Source: Tribonema minus
Lineage: Eukaryota > Sar > Xanthophyceae > Tribonematales > Tribonemataceae
Assembly: GCA_017506865.1 (NCBI GenBank)
Contig: JAFCMP010000168.1
Location: forward strand, 372,001 to 436,000
Direction: 5' to 3'
DNA: 64,000 nt
The translations under genes were made by a program, and so were the position numbers. Below are positions 37,041 to 48,800 of this stretch, one piece after another (within the stretch, counting starts at the first letter, position 1; each line of letters begins with the position of its first letter). Under the pieces are notes generated by a model. The model saw only the letters and a list, made by a program, of their open reading frames with translations. It was not told where the DNA came from and did not search any database.

Positions 37041-40000
37041 TCAGCGCGGCGGCCGCGCCACGCCCGACGCCACCTTGACCACCATGACGGACGGCAGCAG
37101 GCTGTTGCTGCGCGAGGGGCCCGCGGAGCCGCCGCCGCGCGCGCCCCTGCCCGCGCCGCCGCCCTTAGCGGCGGCGGCGGGCGCGGCGGGCGCAGCGGCG
37201 GCGGGCGGGCCGCGCGCCGCCGCCGCCGCCGCCGCCGTCGCCTTGGCGGAGCGCGCCAGGTGCATGACGGGCTGCGCGGCGTCGTCGCTCGTGACGGCGA
37301 GGTCCGCGTTGAGGCGCACCGTCAGCTTGGTCTCGAGCAGCATGCTGCCGCGCGGCGACGAGCCGCCGTAGCCGCCGAGCCCGCCGTAGCCGCCGAGGCC
37401 GTCGCCGCCGTGCGCGCCGCCGCTGCCGCCGCCGCTGGCGGAGGCGTCGCCGGGCAGCGGCGGCGCCTGCGCGGCGACGAGCGTGACGCGCTTGGCGGCG
37501 GTGCCCTCCTGCGGCGCATGTGCGGCGGACGAAGCGGCGTCAGCAGTGATCAGAAGGCGCCTGAATGGGTCCGCCCTGCGCACACACGTCTGTCGTGTAC
37601 GGAACTGCTGCAGCGCCACGTGTGCGGGCTTTGTTGTTGACCGCGCTGCTCAGCCGTCGCCGCAGCGCTACCTTCTGCGCAACTTGCGCACACACTGCGG
37701 ACGTGGAGGCGTCCAAGATCAGCAGCGCCTGGTCGCGGGGCTCACCTCTGGGTCGTCGCCGCCGCTGAGGCCGCGCCGCAGCGACACCTGCCGCTGCAGG
37801 CCGGCGGCGGAGAACGCGGCGCTCGCGCCGAGCGCCGCCGCTGCGGCGCGCCAGCCGCTGACGCCGCTGTGCAGCGCGCGCATCTCCACGCCCGCAACGG
37901 CGGCGTCGCGGCACGCCTGCAGCAGGTTGGCGCGGTCGGCGGCGCTGGTGATGCCTGCGGCGGCGGCAGCGGCGGCGGCGGCGGCGGCGGCAGTTGCGCA
38001 TGAGGAACGCAGAACAAGTGTGTTGCTGCAGCGGGCAAGGAAGCTCGGCGAACGCGGCCTTCAAATCAATGAAATCGCTACCTGCGGCTCTGCAGTGATC
38101 AGGGCAAAGGTGGGGCGCGGCTGCCAAGCCAGCTCGCCCGCCCGCTTTGCTCGCCGCAGATCAGAAGGCGCTGCAACCCGTGCCCCCCCCCTGCACTTTT
38201 GGGTTAATGTTACGATCAGGGTTAGGGTCAGGTGCAGAACACGCACGGGCGGCGAGGTCCGACTCTTGCTCAGCTGCTTCGCGTCCGCCCTGCCTAATCC
38301 CGATTCAGGCAAACCGACGGCCGCTTGGCATCCAACAACAGCTTTCAGCGGTGCTGCACATCAAGCCTTCGCATGGCGACTCCATCTGCGCCTCACTCGC
38401 CCTTTTCCGGCCGTCGCCGGTGAGGGCGGGGTTATGCCAGCGTGGCTCTACCTCTAGCGCACCCAGAAACTTCAACTCATGGTCCCACCTTCAAGGCAGC
38501 GCCATTTGCATCCGCCGCACCCACCCGCTCCTCGCAGGGCGTCAGGGTCTGCGAGCCGCCCCAGAAGTACAACTTCAGTAACTCGGCGTCAGACTATAAA
38601 AGTGCACTCACCAGCTTCTTGCAGGTCGTCGCCAGTGAGGTGGGGGTCCGCGAGCGTGGCGCTGCGCCGCCCCCCGCAGCAGAAAGTTCAGCATCAACTT
38701 CAACAAGTCAGCATCAGTCAAGTGCAATTCAACAACTCAGCATCAGACTTCAAGTGCACTCACCCGCTTCTTGCAGGTCGTCGCCAGTCAAGTCGGGGTC
38801 CGCGAGTGTGGCGCCGTCAACGCCCGCATCCGCCAGCGCGTCCGCCCAGAAGCCCAGCCGCAGGTAGCGCAGGAACGCTGTCACCTGCTCAGGGGGGGCA
38901 CGCGAGTCGAGTCAGGGGTCAGGGTCAGAGTCGAGGTAGCGCAGAAACGCCGTCACCTGCTCAGCGGCGTGCGAGTCGAGTCGGGGTTCAGGGTCAGAGT
39001 CAGTGCTCAGGTAGCGCAGGAACGCCGTCACCTGCTCACGGGGCGCGTGCGAGGCGAGTCAGGGGTCAGGGTCAGAGTCAGAGTCAAGGTAGCGCAGGAA
39101 GGCTGTCACCTGCGCAGGGGGGGTGCACGAGTCAAGTCAGGGGGCAGAGTCAGAGTCAAGGCGCAGGTAACGCAGGAACGCTGCCACCTGCTCAGGGGGG
39201 CGCGTGCGTCGCGTCGGGGGTCAGGTTCAGCGTCAAGGGGCCGGTGCGCAAGTCGAGTCGGGACTCAAGGTCAGAGTCATCCGGCGGGAGGGCCAGTCGA
39301 GTTGGGGGTCAGGGTAAGAGTCAAGGGGCTGCGTCACGCCAGGCTGCGTGCAGGTGCACGAGGGGCTCACGGTGAATTGCTCCTAGTTTCAACTGCAAGT
39401 GTGATGTGCTCCGAATGATGTGGCATACACGCGGTTGAATGCTGCGTTGCTGGGTCCAGTGCTCGATCGCCCTGGGGTGGTGTCAAGGCTACATGACAGC
39501 AGCGAACGCGCAAGGTTCGTTGAACTCCTCTTACCCCCCCCCCCCCCCCACACACACACACACACGCAGCACTGAGTAAATGATGCCTACCACCCTCGGA
39601 GCCGCAGCGTCAATGCCCCCCTGCGCGCAGACACTGAGCCTTCAGCGCGCAGACACTGAGCCTAGAGGCAGACGTCAGTGCCGGAAAGCACAGCATATAC
39701 GCCTGAGCGCTGCTTCACTAACCCTAACCTTAACCCTAACCCGACCGCAAACCCTAACCCCCTACCCCTGACCCTACCCTTGACTCAACGCAAAGCACAC
39801 CCGAGCGTGTGGCGCGTTGGCGCATGCGTGCATGTGCAGTCGTAACCCCTAGTCCTTGACCCTAGCGCTAGCCCTAATCCCGAGGGGGGACATCTCCCAA
39901 GTGACGTCCCTGCACTGTCTCTGGTCGATGGCACGCTCCTGAGCGCTAATATTAACCCTAACCCTAGCCCGTGACACGTGCTCCGCACGCCAGGCGCGTG

Positions 40001-40783
40001 CAGGTGCGCGCTGCCCCCCCTGGCGTAACGCTTGGGGCTCGCCGTGCACGCGCTGAGCCTGAGCAGCGCTCAGTGCATGCCCCGACGCAGCAGCAGCGGC
40101 GCACCCGAAGAGGGCGCGCACAATATCAATGACACTGCAGCGTCTTACAGTAGTCCTTCTACATGTTTCATCATCACCACGTATGCACAGTTCTTCACCT
40201 CATCTTGGCACAGGCCGCTGAGCGGTATGCGCCGCTCCACGCGGACCGCCGCCGCTGCCGCTGCCGCCGCCGCTGCCGCCGCCGCAGCGAACGGTCCTGC
40301 TGCCGCCGCCGCTGGCGCAGCCACCGGCGCTGCTGCTGCTGCCACTGCTTGTGCAAACACCAGCGCGGCCATTGGCACTGGTGCTGCTGCTGCCACCGCT
40401 GGCGCAGCCACTGGCGCGGCCATTGCCGCCACGGGCGTGGCCATCGGCGCTTGTGCTGCTGCCTCAACCACAGGCTGCGCCGCCGCGGCGGGCGCCGGCG
40501 CCGCTGCCGCCGCCACCGCCGCCGCCATCGCTGCCATCAGCGACGCCTCCCCCTGCTGCGTGATGAACACGCTGTCCGGCTGCCCTCCGCGCCCCCCCTC
40601 GGGGGGCTTAGCAGGGGTTGCTTGAGGACGATGCGCAGCGTCGCCGCCGACGCCGGTCTTGCTTTCGCGCTGTTCAGGCGCGCCGCCGTGACTCGGGTGG
40701 CGGCTGGCGGCAGCGCCGGAGGCTTCGCCGCCGCCGCCCCCCGCCGCGTGGCTGCCGCGCCCGCCGTTGTGCTGGACCTCGCT

Positions 40784-40835
<52 letters not shown>

Positions 40836-41094
40836 TGGGGCTCAGCGCTGCTCAGCGACGCAGCGCTCAATCTGCCGCGCGCCTCCGGCCCCGGCGACAC
40901 CGACGACGAGCTGCGCGCCATCATGGACTGCCGCGTCAGCGCCGGCGCCGCCGCCGGCGCGACAACAGAAGCGCTGCGCGCGAGCATCAGCGACTGCCGC
41001 GCCGGCGCCGGCGGCGCCGCCGCCTTCGCCGGCGCGGCGGCGGGCAGCGCCGCGCGCTGCTGCGGCGGCGGCGGCTGTGCGCCCAGTTTTGCTG

Positions 41095-41125
<31 letters not shown>

Positions 41126-44100
41126 CCGGTGTCCGCCGCCGCTGGCGCCGGCAGAGGCGCCGCCGCTGCTGTTGGCGGAGGCGGCGCTGTTGAGGCGCGT
41201 CAGCGCGCTCTTGGCGGCGGCGCCGGCGAGGGCGGGGTCGTCGGGGTCGAGGAGGAACGCCGCGAGCGCGTTGAGGTGCGCGGCGAAGTGCGCCGCCTGG
41301 CGTGCGCGCACCGGCATGACGCCAGTGTCGATCGGCAGCGGCAGGGGGAGCGGAGGGGAGGGGCGGTCAGCAGCTCGAACATGAGGGCGGTTGCGGAAGG
41401 TCCCCTGAGCGTGTAGAGCAGTCGGGAGTGTACAGCGCCCTGGACGTCAGCGATGCGCTGCACGCGCAAGTCTCTAGCCGCAACCAGAAAATGCGCGTTC
41501 CGCGCAGCTGTACGTTGGGCTGGAGGGGCCCCAATGGACTCTACATGATGTGGAAACTCAAAGCCTTCTGGCAGCCGGCGGCGCTGCAAATGATCTGACC
41601 TCGCTACGCGTCGACTTGCGCACCGCACCGCACACTTCCCTGTGCCCCCCCCCCCCTGTCGCCCCCTCTCCGCCCCCTCTGGTACCACAGCGAAGTCCCT
41701 CTGCACTCTCTGAGCGCTGCTGCACTCTCTGAGCGCTGCTGCACGGCACCCACCTCGTCCATCATGGCGTTCACGGCGCGCGTGCTGTCGCGCCCGCGCA
41801 CGCTCGCCGCCAGCTGCACCAGCGGCTCGTGCAGCCGCGGCGGCGCCGCAAGCGCCTCGCGCAGCGCCGCGTGCGGCGGCGCCGCGAGGCCCGGCCGCGC
41901 GAGCGCCGCCGCCGCCGCCGCCACCGCCGCGCGCAGCGCCGCCGCCGCCGCCACCGACACGCGCTCGACGCGCGCCAGCAGCGGCGTGCCGGCCAGGACG
42001 AGGAGCGCCGCCGCACTGCCGCGCGCGTCCGCGAGGCAGCGCAGCAGCGCGGGGCCGCGGCGCGCGCGCGAGACGCGGCCGCGCTGCGCAGCGCAGCGCG
42101 CGGGCGGCGTGCAGCAGGGGGGGGGGGGCGGGGGGCAAATGGCAGGCATCGAAAGTCATCGTGTTTTGAAAACCGTGACAGCGCGGCGCGGTCTGCTGAT
42201 GCTGCTGCGCGTTGTGCGCAGGGCGGTTCCGCGGTGTGTCTGGGCAGTCGCGGTTGGCGCAGCAGCCCAGCGTGACGCGAGCTGAGGCCGCGCGAGTTGG
42301 AGATGCACCATCCCAGGGCCGCGGTCTGCCGCTGTTCACACACACCCCAGCCCTGACCTTAGGGTCAGGACTAATCAGTGCTCAGCCCCAATGTACCGGG
42401 CCCGCCGCACATGCAGGGCGCGCATTCCACGTCCGGAAAAGCGTGACGCACCGCAACAGTCACACGCTCGTGCTTAGCACCGACTCTGACTTCTAGTGCA
42501 TGCCTCATCTTGCCACAATCGCCATGGTTCTGGCCGCCGCACCTGCAGAGCCTGTATTCGCGCGGACGCCGCCTGCCGCCGCCGCACCGCCGCCAGCGCG
42601 CGCTCGTCCCTGGCGGCGCGTGCGCGCCGCCGTATCGCCGCCGCCTCCAGGTGCCTGCGCGCACGCGCATGGGGCGCATCAGCACGGCGCGCTGGCACAG
42701 AGAGAGGACACGTCTACGAACAGCAGCATGCCACCCCTGCGTTGCGACTGTCATTCAGCATGCACAAGCACATACGCAGCGCAGTCATCCGGCGCAGGCA
42801 CGGACGCTTGCCGTTTCCACCAGGCCTCCTGCGGCGGCTGAGCTTGAGCTTGGGGCCTGCTCACAGCGAGCGCTGCCACTGCCGCCGACGCCCGCTGACT
42901 GCTGCGTCCGTGCCAAACAGCGGCGCCGCGGGCTCCCGTCATCCGCCGTCAGCACTGCTGCTGCCTGCCTGTTTCTGTACCAGCGCTGCCGCGCACACGA
43001 CACCGCCACTCATCGCCTGCGCGCAGATCGGCCCCTCCAGCTAACCTACCTCGAGGTCGCCAGGCCCAGCCGCTGCAGCGCGCGCCGCCGCCGCGCCGCG
43101 CGCCGCCGCCGCGGCAGCGCCACGCCGCGCGCGTGCGCGCCGCGCGCGAGCGCCTGGATGGCCACCGCCGCGCGCTCGCGCCGCGCCGCCTGCAGCGCGA
43201 GCTCCGCCGCCGAGAAGACGCGGTCGCCGCGCCGGAACCGGTCCAGCTCCTCGTGGAACTGCCTCTGGACCATGCGCCGCCGCACCTGCGCCTACGCGGT
43301 GGTGGCGGCGGCGGGGGGGAGCGCGCGTGATGTGCGCAGCGTCAGGTGCGCTGGCTTTGTGGACGTGCGTTGCGCATGCAGCGTGTGTGCGCTCGCCCGG
43401 TGCGTGCATTGCGTCCGCGGCCTGTCCGGCTGCTGCCGCCGCCGCCGCCGCTGCCGCCGCCTGCGCCTGCGCACCGCGCCGCCGCTGCCTGCGCCGCTTC
43501 ACGTCATGCACCACACTGTACGACTGCGTGTATTTGCGTGAGCAGCCCGTTTCTGGTCGAACTCATGGCTGAGGACGAACGCGGATCGCTTCTGCCAAGC
43601 CTGGGCGTTGTCGGTGGGTCAGCACGGATCAGAAGCAGCGCGGGGCGCGTGTGATCGACACACACACGACACGCATCCCAGCCAAGTCCCCTCCTCTCCG
43701 ATACTGTGGGGAAGGCGTCGGTGCACTCAGGTGTCGTATGCTTTAACAACAGATGCACAGATTGAGCCTGTGCAACTGCGATATGCCATCACTGGCCGAT
43801 CAGCATTTGCGTTGCTGCAGGTGCTGCCGCTGGTCACCGCAGCAGCGCTGCGACGCGCTGCCGGCATCTCCATCGAAGGCGGATGGCGTACCGCCGCTGA
43901 TCACAGGAGACTGCGCAGAACAGCAGCAGGTGGTGCGCGCCCGCCTCGCTGCTGCCGGCGCCTTGTGGTGCCCCTACCACATTACGTACCTGCATTGTAC
44001 ACCGCGGCGCATGCAGCATACGCCTGGCATCCTACACTCCGTACTGCACGCCACGCAAACCATGAACGTGTTTCACCTACTCAGGCTTGCCGAAACTACA

Positions 44101-45200
44101 GCAAACACCAGTGTGCCGCAGTGTGGGCGCGGCGGCACCGCCACCGAACCCAGCCGGTGCATACACACCTGAATCCGTATTGCAGCCCGCGCCGCCTCTG
44201 CCTCGGCATCCGCGCGCCGCGCCGCGCGCGCCGCGCGCCCGCCGCGCAGCCTCTCCAGCTCGCGCTCCAGCCGCGAGATGCGGCTCACGTCCAGCCGCAC
44301 GCGCGCGTCCACTTGCTGCCGCAGCGCCGCCGCCGCCGCCGCCGGGCGCGACGACGCCGCCGATAGCGACGACGCCGCCGTCACCTGGCTGCACACGCTG
44401 CTGCCGCCGCTCAGCAGCCCGCCCTTGCGCGCCCCGCCGCCGTTGCCGCCCGCCGCTGCTGCTGCGGGCGCGCGGCGCGGCGGCGGCGAATGCTGCCGCA
44501 GCGCGTGCAGGCTGCCGGCGCTGCGCGCGTGCAGCGACGCCGACCCCGTGAACGCGGCGCTGCAGGCCGCGTGCCGCTGCTGCTGCTGCCGCTGCTGCGG
44601 CTGCAGCGGCGGTGGCGACACCGGCGCCGCGCGCTCGTGCGTGGAGCGCGACAGCGCGCTGTACTTGGCGGTGCTGCCTACGGAGGCGCACGTCCCATGG
44701 TCCGCCGTCGACGCAAACGATGTCACGCTGTGCGACGACGTGGACGCCGCAGCGAGCGAGCGCTTGTGCTTGCGCGCGTCCTCGCGCACGGCGGCGGCGA
44801 GGCCCTCGTCGCGGAAGAAGCGGCCCGCGAGGCCGTCCGTGAAGCGCGTGCGCAGCGGGAAGTCGAAGCCCGGCACGGGGCCGCACAGCTTCCGGCGCAG
44901 CTCCGCCTCCCTCTCGGCGAGCTGCTTCGCGACGTCCGCGTAGGGCAGCGCGGACACGAGAGGGGCGCGCTGCGGCTGCTGCGTGCGCAGCCGCGATTCC
45001 GGCGGCGCCGCGAGTGCCGTGGCTGCTGCTGCTGCTGCTGCCGCCGCCGCTGCTGCCGCGATTGCTTGGGGCAGGACCGTAAGAGGTGGTGTCAGAGTCC
45101 CAGGGGATACGACATGCTGCTGCGCCTGTTGTTGCTGCCCCCCCTGCAAGGGTGAAGCTGTTTGAGGTCGCATCGTGCCTCGCAGCAGCTGGGTCTGCAT
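37041..45200 (-). CDS. IQ-motif and SAM-domain protein, function unknown
   Basis: Eight exons: 45200-44169, 43285-43050, 42654-42543, 42083-41754, 41404-40199, 38884-38764, 37954-37746 and 37508-37041; every junction is GT-AG and in phase, 1237 residues. Residues 1-344 are Ala/Ser/Gln-rich with a conserved-looking PVPGFDFPLRTRF patch and a coiled-coil (SRISRLERELERL). IQ motifs span exon joins: AAIRIQ/VRRRMVQRQ, VAIQALARGAHAR, and a textbook RIQALQ/RGRVSR near 454-466, so calmodulin or light-chain binding is likely. A helical, armadillo-like stretch follows (LLRCLADARGSAAALLVLAG), then a 400-residue Ala/Gly/Pro-rich region. A SAM domain (FLRYLRLGFWADAL, DLTGDDLQEAG/ITS, RANLLQACRDA; about 973-1035) is split by intron 6. 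The C-terminus is Gly-rich. Domains suggest a cytoskeletal or signalling scaffold; I know no named homologue. Confidence 0.8.
38604..38815 (-). repeat. Copied donor of the SAM exon
   Basis: About 60 bp around the donor of the SAM exon (GAAGCGG/GTGAGTGCAC at 38764) recurs in the intron at about 38606-38665 as GAAGCTGGTGAGTGCAC, about 147 bp away. Confidence 0.85.
38862..39330 (-). repeat. 78-bp minisatellite carrying the SAM-exon acceptor
   Basis: Five units of about 72-78 bp, plus a decayed sixth. On the minus strand each contains GAGCAG/GTGACAGCGTTCCTG-like sequence, the acceptor and first codons of the SAM exon, followed by a TCGACTCTGACCCTGACCCC-like spacer. The unit next to the exon (acceptor at 38885) is the real junction. 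Confidence 0.9.
39718..39785 (+). repeat. Interstitial telomere-type repeats, degenerate
   Basis: CTAACCCTAAC units with interruptions in intron 5 of the IQ/SAM gene. A further short run lies at 39952-39970. Confidence 0.85.
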
Positions 45201-45811
45201 CTATCAGCAGCGTCAACAATGACTGGAAAATGCTGCTGCTGTGAATGCAGCAAACATTGCTCTGCTGCTCGCAGCGCTGCACGCCTAGACCAGCCACCGT
45301 CCTGCCTGCATGAACGCTCCTGAAACCATATGTGTCCTGAGTGACCAATTGCACGCCTTGGCGAGCTGTGCTCCCGCCAACAACAGCAGCTCCGTGCTCC
45401 GCTCTGATTAGTTCTGCAGCTCCTGCAGCTCGAAACCCCCCCGCCAGGTATGTCTCTCAGCCGTCTCGTGGCGGCGTCATTACATTTGCCAGGTAGCTGC
45501 TCACAGCTGCAGACACGCAGCTCTGCACTTTTCTCCTTTTTTGGCGTTACATTCTGGGAGCAGCCGTGCTCAGCTGTTTCCATGCGAATCGATCCGGGCC
45601 CTGGCTCCGGATGAGTTGCTGCAACTTACGTGCTTTGGTGCAGTACTTACTAGACACATCAACCTAACACTCAGTCCTCCTTCTGCTACACCGGCTTGCG
45701 GCGTGCTCACGTAAGAGATCTTACGTCCAGGCTGCGTGACACAGGCGCTGCTTTGGAGAGAGCGGAGTAGAGCGGCACAGAGGAGCCTCGTGTAGCACAC
45801 ACCGTCGAATC
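45201..45811. promoter_or_regulatory. Divergent intergenic region
   Basis: About 610 bp between the IQ/SAM gene and the Cys/Met enzyme gene, which start head-to-head. It presumably holds both promoters. No specific motif is identified. Confidence 0.35.
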
Positions 45812-48800
45812 ATGTCCGGCAAGGGAGCTGGCAGTTGGCCGGAGGGCGTGGAGATGGGCTACGCGACGTGAGTTATTGTAGCCTTCCTGTATGGCATGTG
45901 TTGGCGTCGGAAAAAGGCCTGATTCAGGGATCCTGCCGTCCCGTTCTCCGCTCAAGTGGCGCACAAGTGTCGGTCAGGACCCGTGTTGCTCTGGCAAATG
46001 CTCTATGCACGTGGATGTTCAGTCGGGCCCGGCATGACTGTCACGTCAGATAGCATCAGCGATCAACAGAGAGGATAAATTTTTCGTGCAAGATATGCGC
46101 TTTCTCACACGCTGTTGGGCATTGCGCGGTTCACAGGCAGCTCGTGCACGCCGGAATAGACCCGGACGAAAAGACAGGCGCCATCTTGACGCCTATATAT
46201 CAAGCAACCACCTACGTGCAGGAGTCAGTGGACAAGTATTTGGCGAAAGGCTTCAGCTACAGCCGCACCGCCAATCCGACCGTCAAGGTACCCACTTGTG
46301 TGCTGCCTACCCATCTCAGTATTACAGTACGCATCGATCTTAAATATGGTCTCATGAGCATTCATCAACTGGTGGCAATCGACTGCTGGTCTAGGAGGCT
46401 CCATAAAATAGCAGAAATGCTTTGAAATTGCAAGGTCAACTTGAGGTTGCATGCATTCGGCCTTTTGGGCAATCAGTTCTGAAGACAGATGTAAATTTGC
46501 CTTGGAACACTCAGTTGTCGTCATATGGCACTAATAATCTGCTGCATGCCAGCTGCCCCATGATGAGTCCTGCGACTCTCATGTGCACTACTACCTGAAG
46601 TCATCGGCGCATACCCAGGGGGGCACAGCTAGGTCCATCACAACTCATTGCAAACAGCATGCACGCATTGCACACAGCATGCACACCAAACGGTGTGTGA
46701 GCGAGATAATTACCCCCCCACCGCTGCGCATTTGAGCGCTGGCGTGGAGCGTCACCACTCACCCCCGTTTTACTTCAACTCACGTGCAGGCGCTGGAGGC
46801 GAAGATCGCGCAGCTGGAGAACGGCGCGGGGGCGTGCTGCGTGTGCACGGGCATGGCGGCGACGGTGACGGTCATGACGGCGACGCTCAAGGCGGGCGAC
46901 CACTGCGTCATTACGGACTGCTCGTACGGTATGTACGCCCTGCCGTTCCATGCGTAGACTCGACAACGACATGTACAAGTTTAATGTCTTATTCATCACT
47001 CACGTGGGCCCGAACTGAACGGTCATGACGGCGACGCTCAAGGCGCGCGACCACTGCGTCATCACGGACTGCTCGTACGGTACGTATGTCCTGCTGTTCC
47101 ATGCGTACATTCCTCGATGATCAACATGTACATTTTTTTTCAACAACAATGTTTTATCTGTCACCTACTTGCGCCCGAACTGAACGGTCATGACGGCGAC
47201 GCTCGAGGCTGGCGACCACTGCGTCATCACGGACTGCTCGTGCGGTGCGTCCCTGCCTCTTTCCATGTACTTCTACGGATTCCTTGATAATCATCATGTT
47301 GTGTTTATCTATGTACCTGAATTGAGCGCGCATCTGAAAATAATATGTCACGGTCACGACGGCGACGCTCAAGGCGGGCACTGCGTCATCACGGACTGCT
47401 GGTACGGTACGAACGTCCTGCTTCTCCATGCGTAGTTTATCGATAACAACGTGTACAAGTTGAATGTTGTTTATCACCCACTTGCGCCCGAACTGAACTG
47501 TACCACCGCAGTACTTTGAACCCTAACCCTAGGGTTGGCCGCACACCCACATGCAGCACACGCGCATGGAGCACACGCCGCTAACCCTGACCCTAACCTT
47601 CAGCCTCGCATTGCCACTCTGCCTGTGCTGAGTGTACCCCACGCCCAAACTCCGCGTTGAACGGTGGACGTTGCTGCCGCACACATCAGTACAGTACAGT
47701 GCAGTATAGTACATGCATGCGCACCCAGCGCCGCGCTGCGCCACTTTTGCCTCTCAGGCGACACCAACTGCGTGGCCTGCGCCATGATCTCTATATGCGT
47801 CCATTGAAGTATGGCACACACGCGCACGCAGGAGATGTAGTGCCGCCTTGCGTCGCCTTACATGCTCTACACACTACTTGAGTTTTTTTCATTTGAAGTA
47901 CGGTGTACATGCATGCACAACAACGTGCTGTCGCGCCGGTGCGCTGCAGGCGGCACCACGCGCATGGCGCGTTTTCTGTACTCCGCACTTGAAGTTCATG
48001 GAAGTAAATCATACAAGCGGCACCAACCGCGCGGCGCGCATCATGTTCTTTAGGTACACTCGTCAGTTGAACTACGACATACACGCATACCCAGAAGGTG
48101 TAGCTGAACCTTGCGTGACCCCATGCACTCTGTACTCGAAGTATATAGGTATGTTGAAGTACGATGAAACATGCGTACCCACGTCGCGTTGTCGCAATAC
48201 CCGCGCCGTGTCGCTGCGCCCGCAGGCGGCACGAGCCGCGCGGCGCGCGTCATGTTCTTGACACTTGTCCGTTCAAGTACGACACACACGCGCACCCAAC
48301 AGGGGTAGCTGAACATCGCGTGATTTCACGGCACTCCTATATACTTGAAGTGCATATATTTGAAGTACAATGAAATATGCATACATGCCTGCGCCGCGTC
48401 GCCGCACCCGCAGGCGGCACGAACCGCGCGGCGCGCGTCATGTTCTCGGACCTGGGCATCACGTTCAGCTTTGTAGACTTCCGTGACCCCGCCATCGTGG
48501 AGGCGGCGATCCGGCCCAACACCAAGCTCATCTTCAGCGAGACGCCCGCCAACCCCACGCTGACGCTCACGGATCTCGACGTGAGTGAAGGCGTTCATTT
48601 GGTCCATGTCATACATGCACTGACGCTACTGGCTTGCCCTCACGACAGATTCTGACGTGAGTGTGTGTGTGGGGTAGGGATTGCTGCATGGGGGTCGTGG
48701 CGGCGAAGCATCTGCAGCATGACGTTGAAGCTGAAGTTGACGCACCACGTTCATCTCCAGCGAGACGCCCGCCTACCCCACGCCGACGCTCACGGATCTC

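Noticed and set aside
38862-39330. Regular repeats resembling a CRISPR array
   Set aside because: The units are contiguous and similar throughout, without unique spacers. They lie in a eukaryotic intron and match the SAM-exon acceptor.
40163-41416. Long Arg/His-rich plus-strand frame
   Set aside because: It lies antisense to IQ/SAM exon 5 and reflects GCN-type codon repeats only.
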